Positions 43,592-55,578 of a stretch of 64,000 bases of DNA are shown one piece after another (position 1 is the first letter of the stretch; each line of letters begins with the position of its first letter). The notes beneath the pieces were generated by a model. It ran no database searches, was not told the DNA's origin, and saw only the letters and a list, made by a program, of their open reading frames with translations. Source of the DNA: Tillus elongatus. Its lineage: Eukaryota; Arthropoda; Insecta; Coleoptera; Cleridae. The stretch lies in contig OZ023265.1 of the NCBI GenBank assembly GCA_964006375.1, forward strand, positions 15,173,252 to 15,237,251. Direction: 5' to 3'. A program made the translations under genes and the position numbers.

Positions 43592-46145
43592 TATTTCAAC
43601 AACACACCACTAGGGCGTGGAGAAAAGAGGCAACTTGTTAATTCTGGACTTAAAGGTTTGGAGGTTCGGAGGAGAAGGAAAATGTGCCGGAAAGGAATTC
43701 CACAATTTGGAAGTCCTCGGGACAAAAGAGCGGGCATAACAAAATGTTCTATGTCTGGTGACCTGGAGAGTAAAAGGGTGCATTCGCTCTGTTCCCCTGG
43801 TAGATCTGTTGGAGGCAGCAGGTGGAGGAACTATGGAAGAGAGCTCCTCTGAGCAGTGCCCGTCTAGATATTTATAAAAGAGAGAGAGGTCACCAACGGC
43901 ACGTCGGTGGGCAAAGGATATCAGCCTTTGGGTGAGGGTAGGGTCACCGATGAGACGTATAGCTCTCTTTTGAATAGAGTCCAGGCTATCGAGTGTAGAA
44001 GCAGCAGCTGCACCCCAGAAGTGGGAGCAGTATTCGAGGTTTGGCCTTATTTGTGAAGTATATAAGGTATATAGATTAGCTGGCAAAAAGTATTTGCGGG
44101 CCAGGAAGAGGAAACCTAATTTCTTAGCAGCCGCTTCTGCGATTGATGTGACATGTTGGTGCCAATTGAGATGTCGATCCACGGAAATGCCAACAAGAGA
44201 AAAGGACTCATTACTTTGAATAACTTGGTTGGGATGGGTCTAGGGCTGGTGTATCTCTTATGAGAAAGAAAGCAAGATTGATATTTGGTGGAGCTGAATT
44301 GTACAAGATTTCTACTTCCCCAGTCTAATATTTTTTGGAGATCCACGGAGACAGAACCCTCCATGAGTCTGCGATCCTCATCTAACTGGGCTAGAGACAC
44401 AGGCTTAGAATATTGTATATTTGAGTGGAGGGTACTGTCGTCCGCGTAACTGTGGACTGAGTTGGATGTGCTAGAGAGGAGGTAATTGATGTGGAGAAGA
44501 AACAAAGTAGGGGCTAAAGCTGAACCTTGAGGAACTCCTGCATTAATTGGATACAGTTTAGAGGAAAGGCCATCCACGACAACAGAAATGCTCCGGTTGG
44601 AGAGGAAATTTGCTGTCCAGGTACAGAGTTTTGATGGTAGGCCATAGGCCGGAAGTTTATTAAGCAGCGCTGCGTGCCAGACCTGGCCAAATGCTTTGGA
44701 TATGTCTAGAGCGACAATCTGGGATTCACCGTGTAGTTCCATAGATTTGTTCCAAGAATGGGTGACAAAGGAAAGGAGGTCGGCAGTCGACGGAATCCAT
44801 ATTGCCTGTCGTGGATTAGACTGTGTTTTTTAAGAAATTTTGGTAATTCGTTGTTTATATACTTTTCCATCACTTTAGAGACGACTGAAAGGAGAGAAAT
44901 GGGCCTGTAGTTGCTAGGAAGCGCTTTGGATCCTTTCTTGGGGATGGGTTGTACTCGAGCAGTTTTCCAGTTACTAAGGAATATGCCTCTATTGTAAGAG
45001 GTCTAAAATAGACGAGTCAGGACAGGAGCAAGTTCTGGTGCGCATTTTTCGAGAACAATTGCTGGGATCTCGTCAAGGCCAGAGGCTTTCCTGGTATTAA
45101 GAGAAGAGATCATCTTTTGTACCTTTTTAGTTTTGAAAATGATATCCGTCATTTTATGCGCGACATTGGGGACTGTTGGTGGTTCAACAGTTGGAGGTGG
45201 GTTGAGAGTAGAATTGCTGGCGAACAACGAGGCAAAAAGTTCAGCCTTGTTCAGGGCGGTAGAAACTATTTCATCCCCTGAGACAAGAGGTGGGAACGTG
45301 TTTTTGCAGAAATTATTCCCAATAGACTTAGCAAGAGTCCAGAAGGGTTTGCTGCCGCTGGAGCTTAAGAGGACTTTGTTTTTGATGTGGTTATTAAACG
45401 TGTTTTTTGCCTCAGACAGAATGCGGACATAGCGGTTTCTTGAGTCGTTAAATGCTTGACGGTTTTCTTGACTGAGATTGTTTAGAAGCTTTTTGTGAGC
45501 TTTGACCTTTTCAAGTCTGGCCTTGTCACAGCATTTAGAGAACCAGGGCTTTTGAGTGGCTGCAGAGGTTTTCTGTGTACGTGGAATAAATAATTCCATG
45601 CCAGCTTGGATAATTTCGGTGATGTTTTGTGAGATATCAGAGGGGTCAGGATGAGAGAAGCAGACAGACGCCCATGGAAATGAGGAAAAGTAATCCTGCA
45701 TTTCGTCCCAGTTTGTGGAGTTGTAGTGCCAAACGATACGTGGGTGTGATGACTGTGTGACCTCGGGTTGCATTGCGCAGGAAGCAGTGACCATGCCGTG
45801 GTCTGAGCGACCCAGGGGGGCGGTGACCGATATCTTATAGCAGTCAGGGTTTGTAGTAAGAAGGAGATCCAAGGGGTTTGAGCTGTGTGTTGGGATGCGA
45901 GGAAAGTAAGTAGGTTGCGGAACCATATTGGCTAAAGAATTGCTGACTGCAAAGGCCTCCGCTGCTCTTCCTTGTAGATCGGTTATTGAAGATCCTAGCC
46001 ATTCCTTATTATGGACATTAAAGTCACCAAGAATAGTGACCTCGGGGGAAGGATATTCAGAAATCAAATGGTTGGTTTTTTCAGAAAGGTAATCAAAGAG
46101 TTGGACAAAGTTGTTGTCAGAAGGTGACCGGTAAATGCAACATAT
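43592..46145 (-). mobile_element. LINE copy 5, longest copy of the family
   Basis: Minus strand. 46067-45003 is one open frame of 354 codons: endonuclease C-terminal part (VTILGDFNVHNKEW, LDLLLTTNPDCYKISVTAPL, GRSDHGMV), linker, and RT fingers (ASGLDEIPAIVLEKCAPELA). After a break, 44742-44116 holds the RT palm: ALDISKAFGQVWHAALLNKL, NAGVPQGSALAPTLFLLHIN, HSYADDSTLHS with intact YADD. 44182-43610 holds the C-terminal region: SLDSIQKRAIRLIGDPTLTQ, RRAVGDLSLFYKYL, RMHPFTLQVTRHRTFCYARS. The two 3' frames overlap with a shift at ~44150. It is 5'-truncated at ~46145 within the endonuclease (RSPSDNNFVQLFDYL just upstream). Best copy for a family consensus. Confidence 0.82.
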
Positions 46146-47399
46146 GCACTGTTATCTGGTTTTTAATGGTTGAGTAAACAAATTATTAAAGAAGAGTTTT
46201 CGCGGTAAGTTTGGTATTTAATCAATTTCATATGGGAAGAAGTGGATATGGAAAACATATCGAAGCATTCGTAGTAGCCTTCCAAATCGTCGTGGCAAGC
46301 AGACGTAGTAGTAGAGAATTTGCACACCATTGTAGTAGTATATTGGAAGGGGTATAGGTGACTCCAGAGAGTTGTAGTTTTGGGTCTGTATTTTTGTAGG
46401 CTTTTGTCAGTTAGAAAGTCAACGAGTTTCTACATAGGAACTTGATTCGACATATTGCACCTTAAATTTGGCCATGTAACAACAAGGGTCTACTTTTCAA
46501 TTTATAAGCAAAGATATAAATGACGAAAACGGTATTGCACCGAATGGTTTTGTCCCTTAGGGCTCGTCCACGTCTTTGTCGCTTTGATAGCACTGCAGCC
46601 TTTGGCTTACTGTGCATCCATCGAATGGGTTAATGAAATATAATATTTAAGTTCCCCTTGTAGAAAATGTGTCTTAACATATTCTAAAATTAAAGATAAT
46701 GGGCAAATTGAATTAATTTTATTTGAGTAAATTTCTACGCAAAATTACGCACGGGGATGTGTTCCAGGAGACGTTGTTATACAGTTATATCTGAAGCAAA
46801 ATCTCCGTTTTCTTAATTGAAATTCAGTGGATTTTCGTTTACAATTAAAGAAAGAAAACTTAGCGATCCCAAGAAAAGCGGCAATAATATGAGCGTGCAA
46901 TAGTTTACTAAGGAGAATGTGGAATTACTTATATTCATTTGTGCAAGACCTGCCGTCTAGAAGCTTTCACCGTAGGTGGCAAGGCGAACTTGATGGCCAG
47001 TTAGTTTTATACTTGGACAGACGACAGTCTTTCACGATCCTTGCGAAGGTCCCGCGAGTGAAGTTAAAGTCTAGTTCCACTATCTACAGACCAGTTACAA
47101 GATCCAGTTTTATAGTTTAAAGTCGGGTGGCGTCAGAATCACGTTCACTACTTTACACCTTTCATCGATAGGAAGCTCATGAAATAGTCTTTTATTTCTT
47201 TTTCTAAGATGCGCATGACTACGTGTTTTGCGCTAACAATGCTAAAGGGAGTGAAATCTTAGGTATGTTCTATAAATTCTGGTGTCATCTAAAATACCTG
47301 CGTGTACTTCTAAGAAAGGCTTCCTGTTTTTGTCTTAAATAGCAGATACACTGAAAGCTTGATTAAACATTTTATGTCTCAACTGATCTTTTTAATGAG
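46146..47399. other. Intergenic, nothing recognised
   Basis: AT-rich. A 67-codon ORF at 46917-47120 is in a GC-richer patch but shows no recognisable motif. Confidence 0.4.
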
Positions 47400-48185
47400 T
47401 GGATATTAGAACCTGTGATGAGCAGTGATTTTGGAGAATCCAATTCATTAAAATACAGTTTTCAGACATGACTCTCATTTCGCTAACAAAGTTAGCGTCA
47501 TCAGAGTGATGAATAAACTAAGCGGATAAAAACTAGAACTACTATTTATATATTAGTTAACAAGCAATTGCGAAAGCGTCCTCTACGAAGGTATATAGAC
47601 AAACTCCCAGTATTTAGTATAAAATCCCTGTAATTTAAATTTCATTGCCTGCTTTTGTGAAACGGCGTGTCATTATTAAATATTCCTTCTAAAAAGGAGA
47701 CACTGATTATCAAGATAACAATTCGAACAATAAACTACACAGGACTGGTCCTGCTGTATTCATTTAAACATTTTTATTTAAATTTTTAAGGAAATATACT
47801 ATATACTTTCGTAAGCATCTTACTGTCGTGATTGCCTAACATTTTTGATTAACTTGAGCTTTTATTTATCTAGGTAATGATGATTATTATTTAAATTATG
47901 CTGAGCAATACATGATTTTTCAAAAGTGCCATATCTCAGTTTTGCTAAAGGTTCTTTAAATTTAGTTTCAATAGATTGTTTAGTTTGCCCAACATAATTC
48001 ACTAAGTGAAGATTGGAACCTGTCATGAGCACTGATACGTATACTTGGAAAACCCAAATCACCACAACACCTCTTTCTAAAAACCTGACGATCGTTTCAC
48101 TAGCATCATCAGAGGATCAAAATTTCTTCATCCTCTGATAACGCTAACTTTGTTAGTGAAACGATCGCCATGCCTGATCGTCCCT
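47400..48185 (-). mobile_element. Penelope-like element remnant with direct terminal repeats
   Basis: Two direct copies of the fold-back repeat (47400-47516, truncated; 48003-48185) flank an AT-rich segment holding a minus-strand endonuclease remnant. LTR-like direct repeats around a GIY-YIG-ended ORF are the known organisation of Penelope elements. RT is absent between the repeats, so it is an internal deletion or a 5'-truncated copy. Confidence 0.55.
47862..48000 (-). pseudogene. GIY-YIG endonuclease C-terminal fragment (Penelope type)
   Basis: Minus-strand frame with VNYVGQTKQSIETKFKEPLA, then LRYGTFEKSCIAQHNLNNNH. YVGQT plus R/K..KFKEHL and a late Asn-rich motif is the second half of the GIY-YIG fold as found fused to Penelope RTs. 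The catalytic GIY part and the usual EH (here EP) are missing. The frame opens inside the terminal repeat, which is not evidence of a real start. Confidence 0.6.
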
Positions 48186-48429
48186 GTAAGAAAGTAGGTA
48201 TTAACGACCACAAGGGTATCTCAATCCGGCTATCCAACTTCAAGTTAATTGACAGCCGCAGTATACCAAATATTTTTAATATCCTGGTTTTAGTTTATGA
48301 AATTACAGCCAACTGTTTCAATATGATTACTGGTAACTAATTCTAGACACGAAAAAAGTCAACATACATTTTTTATTACAAGATAAAAGACGGTATGGGA
48401 AAAATAATTGCTTCCGAAAGCAATGACGG

Positions 48430-48910
48430 TGTTTTTAGCGATTTTTAATTAAAAAAAAAATAAACAAATTCGCTAATAGAGAGGTATCGATGGTAAGACT
48501 TTGAAACAAATTTTTTAATTTTTTAAATCAACGCGAATTTGGGGCCGTAGAACCTGAGAGCAAGGTCCGTTTGAATTTTATATGTTTATATATATATATA
48601 TATCCAACCCATAACTCAATAAATTATTAACCGATTTTGATGAAACTCGGCAAAAATCTTTCCTTTATCAATGGCTTGCATCAATTCGTTAGAACCAGTT
48701 TTTCTAAAAAAAAATATATTTTCCTGAAAACAAAATTTGTATCTCAGAAATAACAAAGTTATTTTGATGAAATTTGGTTGGTATCTTGCCCTTACTACGT
48801 ATCAACACTCAACTTTCTAGATTTATATAAAATTGAGTTATGCAAATTTAAACATTTAAAGAAAATTCGCTACCAGAACGCACTTGCTGCGTCCAGATAT
48901 TTTTTCAGTT
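48430..48910 (+). repeat. Family-B repeat copy, short TA core
   Basis: Left part with CAACGCGAATTTGGGGCCG, a TA core of only ~16 bp (48587-48603), right module with CCGATTTTGATGAAACTCGG, and end AATTCGCTACCAGAACGCAC plus TTGCTGCGTCC (48866-48896). It is the only copy with a nearly absent TA core. Confidence 0.65.
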
Positions 48911-49504
48911 TCCTGAAAACATAATTTTTTTAACTTATTGGGTCTCTCAAAGAAGCGATTGAGCTAACAAAATTGATCGCTGGAAGTGGCAGCATCAGTG
49001 GTGATAACTTCTATGTGTTTTGTCGCCTGTCATTTGTTATCGGAACCTATCAGGGAGCAACCACCAAGATGGGGAACAATTACAACGTGACCGCGTCGTA
49101 TCTGGAATTTATCCGGCTAAGTTGCAATACCGTGGCCTGCAAGTCGCGGCGACGAGGTAAAGCAGTAACAGCCACTGTCACGCGCTTATCACTACCTACT
49201 ATTCCTTGTACTTGCAGTCTTGAAAATTATTCCACAGAATAATACCTCTCTCCAACTCCTATGTTCTAAAACCAACAAATAAGCTGAATCGCCCAAGGAC
49301 CACAAAATAATAAGTGAGGTATGCGCCAAATACTATTTCGACAAGGAAGTTATCTCCAATAGTGAGATATACTATAGGGTCACCATCACGATGCGGGACC
49401 AGGTAGTATGTTGTGTGTGTGTGTGTGGGGGGGGGGGGTGTTACTGACATTGAGACTGTTTCTTATTAATGTAAATTGTAAATTAGCATCATGAGGTATT
49501 CTGG
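48911..49504. other. Unrecognised sequence with (TG)n(G)n run
   Basis: 49411-49438 is a TG repeat followed by ten or more G. The 89-codon ORF at 48973-49242 shows no motif. Confidence 0.4.
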
Positions 49505-50555
49505 ATTCTCGTTATTTTAGCTCAGCATTTTTTTTGTAACGGTAGTATGTTGTCACGACAGATCCAGATATCACAAAATGTTGTAAAATAGAGACTGTGT
49601 ACAATCAACTAACAATTTTGTAAATTGTCAACCCTGGACCATTTCTTCCCTAACATAGGGACTATGTTTGTAAGGCTAGATATATTCTCACCATAATTAT
49701 AATCGCAGACCGGTCTCGCTCTAATTAGAGCTAATCAGTACGATATACTAATTACAGCGAGAACACACCTATAAAGTAATACGGCTACGGTATCTAGCCT
49801 CGGTTGTACACAGTTTCTATTTTATAACATTTTGTGTTAGCTGGAGCTGCAGTTACAACATACTACCTGGTTCCACACCGAGATAGCGACCCTGCCGTAT
49901 ATGTCACAATGTTCTATGAGGCTGGGTACCATAGCCGTATTACTTTGTAGATGTTTTCTCGCTGTAATTAATATGCGTGCTGATGAGCTCTAGCCGGTCT
50001 GCGGTTATATTTATGGTGAGAATGCAACTAGCCTTACATACATTGTTCCTATATTGGGGAAGAAATGGGCCAGGGATGACAATTAACAAAATTGTTAATT
50101 GGTTGTACACAGTATATATTTTATAACATTTCGTGTTATTTGGAACTGTCGTGACAACATACTACCTGGTTCCGCCCCGAGATGGCGACCCTCTCGTACA
50201 TCTCACAATGTTCTAGGCGGCTAGCTGTCATAGCCGTATTACTAATTAGGCAATTCTTCCATAGACTCAGAGCCAGCAATACGCTTGCAATAGCATCATC
50301 ATAACACACTCGTTAAGTTCTCATGGACTCAAAAACATATTAAATGATTAATTTTGTGTAAGTTTAGACAGTCACACCTGGTACCGCACGGGGATATCGA
50401 CCCTCTCGTACATGTCACATTTTTTTAGGAGGCGGGCTCCTTAAGCCATTGAGTGTGTTCTCACTCTACTTAGTACAGGACACTGACGATCCCTAATTAA
50501 AGCGAAACCCGTCTGCGTTTATAATTATGGTAAGAATACATCTAGCCTTACATGC
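49505..50555. repeat. Fold-back repeat family 2, diverged cluster
   Basis: Several units in both orientations. 49535-49810 is direct (GTATGTTGTCACGACAGATC, GTAAGGCTAGATATATTCTC, CGCAGACCGGTCTCGCTCTA). 49835-50090 and 50105-50270 are reversed (TTTGTGTTAGCTGGAGCTGC, TACTACCTGGTTCC). 50365-50555 is a further reversed unit. It matches 2266-3030 but is older. The gypsy LTR begins inside the last unit at ~50556. Confidence 0.6.
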
Positions 50556-51028
50556 AAGTTTACGGTTGAAAAATAATGATTTGTGGATCCTGCAATTACG
50601 CGAAATAAATAGAGCAACAACAATAGGCCGTTATAACAACAAGTCACCTTCCTATGAACAGGATAGCCGAGTCAGCAGGAAGATGGAAGGCACCTTCAAA
50701 TAAGCAAATAGGAAAACTTTGGAAACGACAGAATCGACGGAATATCACACATGGGGAACAGCTTGAGCCAGACCAAGGTCACTTCGGGGAAACAATAGTG
50801 CCACTTCTGGGGGATTGGTTATAAATATACTGCTCGCCTGTGGAACGTCGTTCATTCTTGTTCCCGAGTTAGACTCTGCACATCGTGTGTTTAACCTTTT
50901 TCATATCACACTTATGTTGATATTTATATTTGTCTTTATTTTTATATTATCATTTTTGTATTAAGTATTAATTGTGTAAAGCATCAAATAAATTGTTTCA
51001 GAAATTCAAACTTGTTAACCGTAAAGTT
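50556..51028 (+). mobile_element. 5' LTR of a Ty3/gypsy element
   Basis: Starts near AAGTTTACGGTT and ends near AACCGTAAAGTT, which are imperfect inverted termini. Contains TATAAATA (50820-50827), an initiator TTCATTC (50851-50857, predicted +1 at 50854) and AATAAA (~50987-50992). The exact ends are uncertain because no second LTR was found downstream. A primer-binding-type TGGCG sequence follows immediately. Confidence 0.65.
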
Positions 51029-51031
51029 AAG

Positions 51032-51046
51032 TGGCGTAGTCGCTAG
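51032..51046 (+). promoter_or_regulatory. Primer-binding site of the gypsy element
   Basis: TGGCGTAGTCGCTAG lies 3 nt after the presumed LTR end. Insect gypsy elements of the 17.6/297 group carry a TGGCGCAGTCGG-type site for tRNA priming. Confidence 0.6.
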
Positions 51047-51378
51047 TATTGATTAGAAAATCAAAATCAGATTTATTTTTAAGCGTATCGACGCCCAATA
51101 ATCACTTATCGCCAAGCAGACACAAGTCAAAGCAGAAACAGTGTCCAATCAGTCAAATGAGAGCAGAAACCATCATATTATTGTAAGTTGTTTACTGCTA
51201 TCCCATTTTTACATTTCCTACATATTTTTCTATATATGTGTTATATTGATATAGTGTAGGTCTGATTCAGAGGACGAATCACAAAGTTTATTAAACATAG
51301 AATATAGATTTAGATCAATTAGTATCATTTATAATATTATAACTGAAAATCATTTAAGTAGAAGTAATAATAGTAGCA

Positions 51379-52191
51379 ACATGACAGACCAATTCAAGGA
51401 ATTCTTTCTTAAGGCTATTCCGGAATTTAATGTGACTAAGTCATGAATTAATTTTACTTGGCTAACGTAAATTTATATATGAATCATTAGTTATTAAAAT
51501 ATATACAAACTAAATTAACCGAAACAGCACAGCTCATTGTTAATACTAAAATTATAAATTCATGGGCAGATTTGGGAAGTGCAATCGTGCAAAACTTTAC
51601 TGATCAGCGTGATGACTCTAGCCTACTGGCCGAGATGTTGACACTGAAACAGAGAAATGCAAAAGATCCATTGTCGTTCGCTAACAGGTGCCGTCGCATA
51701 GAACTGTTACTTATATCTAATTTAATTGCTAACGAAAACAACGAGGCAGTACGAGTAACTACAATGAATATTTACCAAAATCAACCTTTGAAGGCATTTT
51801 TAGATGGATTAATGAATCCGACGGGCATCGTGCTCAAATAGAGAAGTCCGGAGAGCATAGAACAAGCATTAAAATTTGTTTTTGCGGAAGAAAACTTTGA
51901 TTATAGAGATAAAACAATACATAAAAATTTTTATAATAACAGACAAGAAGGGCACAACCGAACACAATTCCAAAAACAAAACAACCCACCTTTTTATAAA
52001 GTCCAATTTCAGAGACCATTTCAACCAAATTTCAGACCTTTTCAGCAAAATAATAATAACCAATTGAATCAAACAAATTTCCAACCCAGACAAAATCAGC
52101 AATTTACGCCTAGGCAAAATTTATCGAATCAATACAGAAGACCTAACTTTAATAATCATTTAAATCAAAAAAGACGACCCAATGGGAATTA
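51379..52191 (+). pseudogene. Ty3/gypsy Gag, broken
   Basis: MTDQFKEFFLKAIPEF starts at 51379 and is cut by a stop at ~51444. The frame 51540-51841 reads TAQLIVNTKIINSWADLG, IVQNFTDQRDDSSLLAEM, FANRCRRIELLL and PLKAFLDGLMNPTGIVLK. After a stop it continues SPESIEQALKFVFAEENFDY and an Asn/Gln/Arg-rich tail with repeated (F/Q)RPxFxP-like pieces to the stop at 52189. The core is the retrotransposon Gag alpha-helical domain (LxxAFLxGL...PxSxEQAL...EE). The NQ-rich tail without CCHC knuckles is usual for this insect gypsy group. Two stops make it non-functional. Confidence 0.75.
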
Positions 52192-52708
52192 GAACATAAA
52201 CCGAACCTACCCAGAACCGATGTAATTAGGCAGCTTCTAACTCAAGACTGTCACAACAACCACAGAAACACACATCTCACCTAAATAACACGGAAATTTT
52301 TGATAACAGTGCAAACGAGTTAAATTACAAAATAAATAATTTAGATTATGAAACATATAACAAAAATTCGCCATCAGAATTGTACGATGTACACAACCTA
52401 AATTTTTCTATAGCAGGCACGTCTACGGACAATCGATAGGGGATATTAATAATGTAAATGTTCAAACAAATAATGTACCTAAGGAGGGCAGTGATAGGAG
52501 TTGTATTTATAAGGCGATAATGAATGACTATAGAAATAATTTAAACCGGAACTTGAACAATTACGCAAGCGACAGTCGACAAATGCATTCTGTTGACCTA
52601 GCTGATGCATCAAAACCAACGAAGATAGTTCAACAGGACAATGATAGAATTATGAAGTATGTAAATTCTTGGTTGGCTAGTGGTAATAAGATAATTCCAT
52701 TAAACAAA
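52192..52708 (+). pseudogene. Decayed gag-pol junction/protease region
   Basis: Asn-rich short frames (NEIFDNSANELNYK-like, MNDYRNNLNRNLNNY) continue from gag, without a recognisable DTG/DSG protease site. The region ends abruptly at the THAP transposon. Confidence 0.4.
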
Positions 52709-53174
52709 AGTCCAGATCAAGGTTTATAGATTAGACAGGTTGTCTGGTAACTCAGAGACGGGAGAAACGCGAGAGGAGGGTAATACGTCATGTGAAGTCT
52801 AATGCCAAAAGTTTAAGTTTGGCTTTGGTGCTTTAAATAATGTTTATTAGAAATTTAGGTAACTTTTAATGTATTTGCTAAAAATGTTTCGAAAACGATC
52901 AGTTACAGACATATTTTAATGTTTATTTTGTACGAAATAGCAGTTAAATCGAGACTATTATCTTAAAGACTGTATTTCATTTTTTAAGGTGTTTTGTTGT
53001 AATGTTGTAAACATAAGTGTACAGAATCAACCTGAGGACGAATTGGACGTTATTTAATCAATAATTAAATCGGTAATTTATCATAAAGGTAGATATGTGT
53101 TTAATTTCAAAAAATAAATTATACATACTTAAATTAAGAAGAAGGCAGATAACTTAACCTAAATATCTTTTTAG

Positions 53175-53659
53175 ATGCCCAGTGGAACAATTTGTAATGT
53201 ATCAACGTGCAAAAATAATACTAAAATGGCAAGGAAAAGTGGAGAGACACGTTCCTTCTTTTCTTTTCTTAAAGGGCCTAAGATTAAAAAAGAATGGGTA
53301 AGAAAATGTTATCGTAAAGGTGTCTGGCATGTTGCAAATAAGAGAATTTGCAGTCAGCATTTTAAACCTGAGGATTTTGAAAACGCGTTGCGGGCGAGGA
53401 AAATGAATACACAACCGACGCATCTAAAAACATCAGGTACAAAGTTTTGATTATTTATGTATTTTGTGTAAGAGTATGTAGTACCTACGTATTATTTGAA
53501 GTTTGCCTAAGACCTACGAGGGTACCTATTATACCTACTTGTAATAGATATATATTTTCAGCTGTCCCTTCTTTATATCTGTTGAATGGGCAAGAAAAAC
53601 ATAATGAAAGTGGAAGGTCCAAGAGAATGAAAAATAGGAAAGCCATTGTGGAAAGTTAG
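53175..53659 (+). CDS. THAP zinc-finger protein, two exons
   Basis: Exon 1 53175-53436 ends at CATCAG|GTACAA. Exon 2 53562-53659 follows ATTTTCAG. The spliced ORF is 119 aa. THAP C2CH residues are visible: C7, C12, C59, H62 (RICSQHF), with W41 and PEDFE (65-69). The splice creates the AVP motif (88-90) that ends a THAP domain, so the splice is probably real. THAP domains bind transposon ends in P-element transposases. After the stop, 53700-53950 still encodes out-of-frame coiled-coil pieces (KKKYEELQIENLCFKKK, LLQQHISDLENKR), as follows THAP in P-type transposases. It is therefore the truncated N-terminus of a transposase, though the DNA-binding domain itself is intact. Confidence 0.7.
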
Positions 53660-54069
53660 TAGTTAATTAGCAGGAATAAAGAACCATCATTGAATATCAC
53701 AGAACCAGCTAATGGAATTAAGCGCCAAGAGGAAACTTTCAGCATAGACTTACCAGAAAGACCACACCTTAGTAAAGAAACATTATGATATCTTAAAAAG
53801 AAAATATGAAGAATTGCAAATTGAAAACCTGTGTTTCAAGAAAAAAATAGATCACTATTAAATCACCAAAATTTACTGCAGCAACATATTTCTGATCTAG
53901 AAAATAAGCGCTAAAAGAAGCTGGCATTAATTTTCAAGATAGAGTGAAATAGCCTTTAAAGATCTTTTAACTTCTAATCAAATAGAAATTATATAATAGC
54001 ACAATATGGTATTTTAATATCAAATATAAGATGTATACGTTTTTTTTTCTTACAAAGTGATTGCCAGCT

Positions 54070-54590
54070 ACGATTTTATATGTGTACAAATAGATACCTA
54101 CCTAAATATTATATACTAAAATTATTTACTTATTGTGCTAACCCAGTGCACTATTTAACTATGAGTTTTTTGCTTAGAAATTGATTGTAAAAATTATAAA
54201 CCTACGACTTTGTATGTGTACAGTAAGTACCTACCTAACTATTATGTCCTAAAATTATTTACTTATTATATATAGTAGCCCAATGTATTATTATTATTTT
54301 ACAAATCGTAACAAGATGTGTGGTTTTTTGCTTTGCAATTGATTGTAAAAATGAAAAACCTCTTATTTTGTATGTGTGCAAATAAATATTTCCTTAAATA
54401 TTATATACAAACATTATTTACTTATTGTGCCAACTCAGTGTATTAGTTTACAACTCCAAAGGTGTAGGAGTTTTGTGGTTGTAAGTTGATTGCAAAAATT
54501 ATAAACCTAATATTTTGTATGTGTACAACTACATACCTACCTAAATATTATAAACTTAAAGAATTTACTTATTGCGAAAGTTGCATGTTA
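54070..54590. repeat. Tandem repeat of ~150-bp units, four copies
   Basis: Each unit has TTTGTATGTGTRCAA, TACCTACCTAA, TATTATA..AAATTATTTACTTATTG and a TTGATTGTAAAAATTATAAACC block. Copies start near 54075, 54210, 54368 and 54516 and vary by small indels. Located in the 3' part of the THAP transposon. Confidence 0.7.
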
Positions 54591-55046
54591 TTAAATGAAG
54601 CTTATGAAGTAAAATAGGAAAACAATTAAGAAAAAGAAACCAAAAACCTAGATTGCAGTTCAGAAGAAGAAAATTATGTCCAATTTGAGGCATTATGAAT
54701 TTATAATTTCATAAATATTTAATTTTTAATTATTTTCAAGATAAACAAATTAACTGAATCCATTACTTTAATATCGAATAATATCCTAAAACTTCAATAT
54801 TTTCTGTTACTGTGTGAACTAAATCTTAATTTCAACTTATTATTAAATGTTTAATCTTGTTACAAATTCAAAAAGAACATAACTTTGTAAAGACGGACAT
54901 ATAAATGCCGGCTGGTTTCTATATTCAATGCACCAATAATCCACTAGATTTAAATTCAGACTTCATGTGACGTTTCCCCGCGCCACTTTCTGCTTGGTCG
55001 AAAGTTATCAGACAACCTATCTAATCCATAAACCTTGAGTCCAGAT

Positions 55047-55578
55047 AGCAGTTTCGATGAAGTCCCCAATACACAAGTATATTGTACGGTAGAGACTAGT
55101 CATATTAATCTAAATAATATACAGGATGTACAAGAAAGAAGCAAAAACCAGTTAGACTTTAATATTAAGTTAAGTAAATACAGAAAAACATATAATCAGC
55201 AAAGCAAAACCTAAAGTAAAAAAACCTAATTATAATAATAAATAAAAAGTCACAGTAAATAAAAAGAGTAGTTTGGAAACAAACCCCGTAAAAATTAAAA
55301 ATTCCAATACGATTAATAATTCAGAAACAAATATACTCAATTTAAAAGAATTAAAAACAGCATCCGAAATTAAACAGAAAATCATGTTTTCTAATGAGAC
55401 CAAAAAACGACATAGAAATTTAGATGAGACCTATGCAGAGATGAAGGATAAATTTTCTTTTCCAAAAATGAGAAAGAAAATTGAGGATTATATTAAGACA
55501 TGTGAATATTGCAACAAAAAAGAATATAATCCGTTTATATTGAGAAAAGTAAATAAGCAATTGAATTATATTACTTAA
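55047..55578 (+). pseudogene. Ty3/gypsy integrase N-terminal (H2C2) remnant
   Basis: The frame 55273-55578 contains KKRHRNLDETYAEMKDKFSF then PKMRKKIEDYIKTCEYCNKK. This is the integrase zinc-binding HHCC segment (HxxxxxTxxxIxxxFxWPxMxxxIxxYIxxCxxCxxxK), with the first His retained (RHR) and CEYC as the Cys pair. Protease, RT and RNase H are missing between gag and this point, so the element suffered a large deletion. The sequence upstream of 55273 is pol-like but unreadable. Confidence 0.6.

Larger units (their letters stand above)
52718..55037 (+). mobile_element. THAP-domain DNA transposon (P-element-like), 2.3 kb, nested in gypsy
   Basis: Ends CAAGGTTTATAGATTAGACA and, inverted, CAAGGTTTATGGATTAGATA. 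The inverted homology runs ~85 bp inward with gaps (GGTTGTCTG, AACGTCACATGAAGTCT-type blocks). A 9-bp duplication AGTCCAGAT flanks it exactly (52709-52717; 55038-55046), and gypsy sequence continues on both sides. P-type elements make 8-bp duplications, so one shared base may be fortuitous. The interior has a THAP gene, coiled-coil remnants and an array of ~150-bp tandem units. No catalytic RNase-H region is seen, so it is non-autonomous. Confidence 0.75.

Noticed and set aside
53175..53659. Host THAP-family gene independent of transposons
   Set aside because: It lies inside clear inverted ends with a 9-bp target duplication and is followed by decayed coiled-coil sequence, so a transposase N-terminus is simpler. 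Domestication is not excluded.
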